Assembly: GCA_963926055.1 (NCBI GenBank)
Contig: CAWUVK010000003.1
Span: 248,001 to 312,000 of the forward strand
DNA from: CAJXJP01 sp963926055
GTDB taxonomy: Bacteria > Patescibacteriota > Gracilibacteria > BD1-5 > UBA6164
Direction of reading: 5' to 3'
DNA: 64,000 nt
The translations under genes and the position numbers were made by a program. A model generated the notes under the pieces. That model was not told the origin of the DNA, ran no database searches, and was given only the letters and a program-made list of their open reading frames with translations. Below, piece by piece: positions 63,774 through 64,000 of this stretch; position 1 is the stretch's first letter; every line of letters starts with the position of its first letter.

Positions 63774-64000
63774 ATGGAATCTTGGCTTATTTTCTCAATT
63801 GCATCGATATTTTTCGCGGGAATATATTCTTTTTTGATAAAGGTTGCTGCGATGAAAAACTATAATCCGTCGATGGTGACTGGCTATGGTTACTTGGCTG
63901 GGGCTGTGTTCGCGGGAATATTTTTGTTTTTTGAATGATTACAAATTTCAGATATAAAAGCGATTATGGTTTTTGCGTTTATAAATGTTTTGTTTTATTT
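63774..64000 (+). CDS. EamA/DMT-type transporter, N-terminal part
   Basis: First 75 residues of a gene that leaves the window: MESWLIFSIASIFFAGIYSFLIKVAAMKNYNPSMVTGYGYLAGAVFAGIFLFFEG. Two helices with the spacing of the first EamA repeat (helix, K-x-A...N-x-x-x-V/M-x-x-x-x, helix). A TGA Gly at residue 55. Confidence 0.6.

Noticed and set aside
1..64000. Widespread frameshifts or pseudogenes suggested by short standard-code ORFs
   Set aside because: The breaks are all at TGA in otherwise continuous frames and fall on conserved glycines, so they are recoding, not decay.
1..64000. In-frame TGA as selenocysteine
   Set aside because: Far too many TGA codons per gene, with no SECIS-like context; they align with Gly rather than Cys.

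Overview
The window comes from a very AT-rich member of the Patescibacteria (CPR) that reads UGA as glycine (translation table 25), so Gracilibacteria (BD1-5/GN02) or Absconditabacteria (SR1). The recoding is visible directly. Invariant glycines of conserved motifs fall on in-frame TGA, for example in the Walker A loops of the ABC ATPase (13521-14231) and MiaA (50561-51469), the G1 box of the histidine kinase, the gamma-domain GPAGAG of KorA and the Gly-rich linker of DnaJ. With a standard table almost every gene breaks into short pieces. All coordinates below are re-assembled with TGA = Gly and TAA/TAG as stops. I cannot separate the two phyla from this window alone.

Layout. 1-1413: end of a PrsW-like protease and a membrane protein. 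1541-6986: a T4SS-type pilin, then a type IV pilus/pseudopilus operon (two PilN/PilO-like proteins, PilC/GspF, four prepilin-like proteins); the retraction ATPase PilT lies apart at 51548. 7152-17156: housekeeping genes (HU, an anti-sigma-type kinase, FtsQ, RbfA, bS21, a U32 protein, YebC, bL33, Frr, an ABC ATPase, FtsA, a TPR protein, DnaN). 17279-18477: a PriA lacking its front half and a candidate small RNA. 18536-21962: unknown proteins, RsmI and a DciA-like protein. 22258-25177: a 2-oxoacid:ferredoxin oxidoreductase whose two subunits are separated by a coiled-coil gene. 25327-31313: envelope proteins, a PLD-type protein, DnaJ and SSB. 31566-37187: a 1,873-residue PKD-domain surface protein. 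37466-39301: LepB, TruB and two tRNA-Lys. 39496-41016: an orphan RHS toxin tip with putative immunity genes. 41131-47986: envelope enzymes and a two-component system. 48129-50373: rplJ-rplL with an L10 leader, bL31 and three tRNAs. 50561-52737: MiaA and PilT. 52743-59223: a long run of exported proteins, including an M14 carboxypeptidase and a C39-like peptidase. 59242-64000: a candidate ncRNA, Tex, a DUF4238 protein, and the start of a DMT-type transporter.

How it fits together. The gene set suits a small host-dependent or predatory epibiont: pili with retraction, a giant adhesin, an RHS toxin module and many exported hydrolases, beside core translation and division genes. Translation starts almost never carry a Shine-Dalgarno (SD) sequence. 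rpsU (bS21) is the striking exception, with a complete TAAGGAGGT. A separate candidate sRNA presents an anti-SD-like loop. Promoters share a TTGCA-type -35 box. These regulatory features, the PKD protein with repeated PDWL motifs in its cytoplasmic tail, the orphan RHS cassette and the split korA/korB locus are the most promising novel points.
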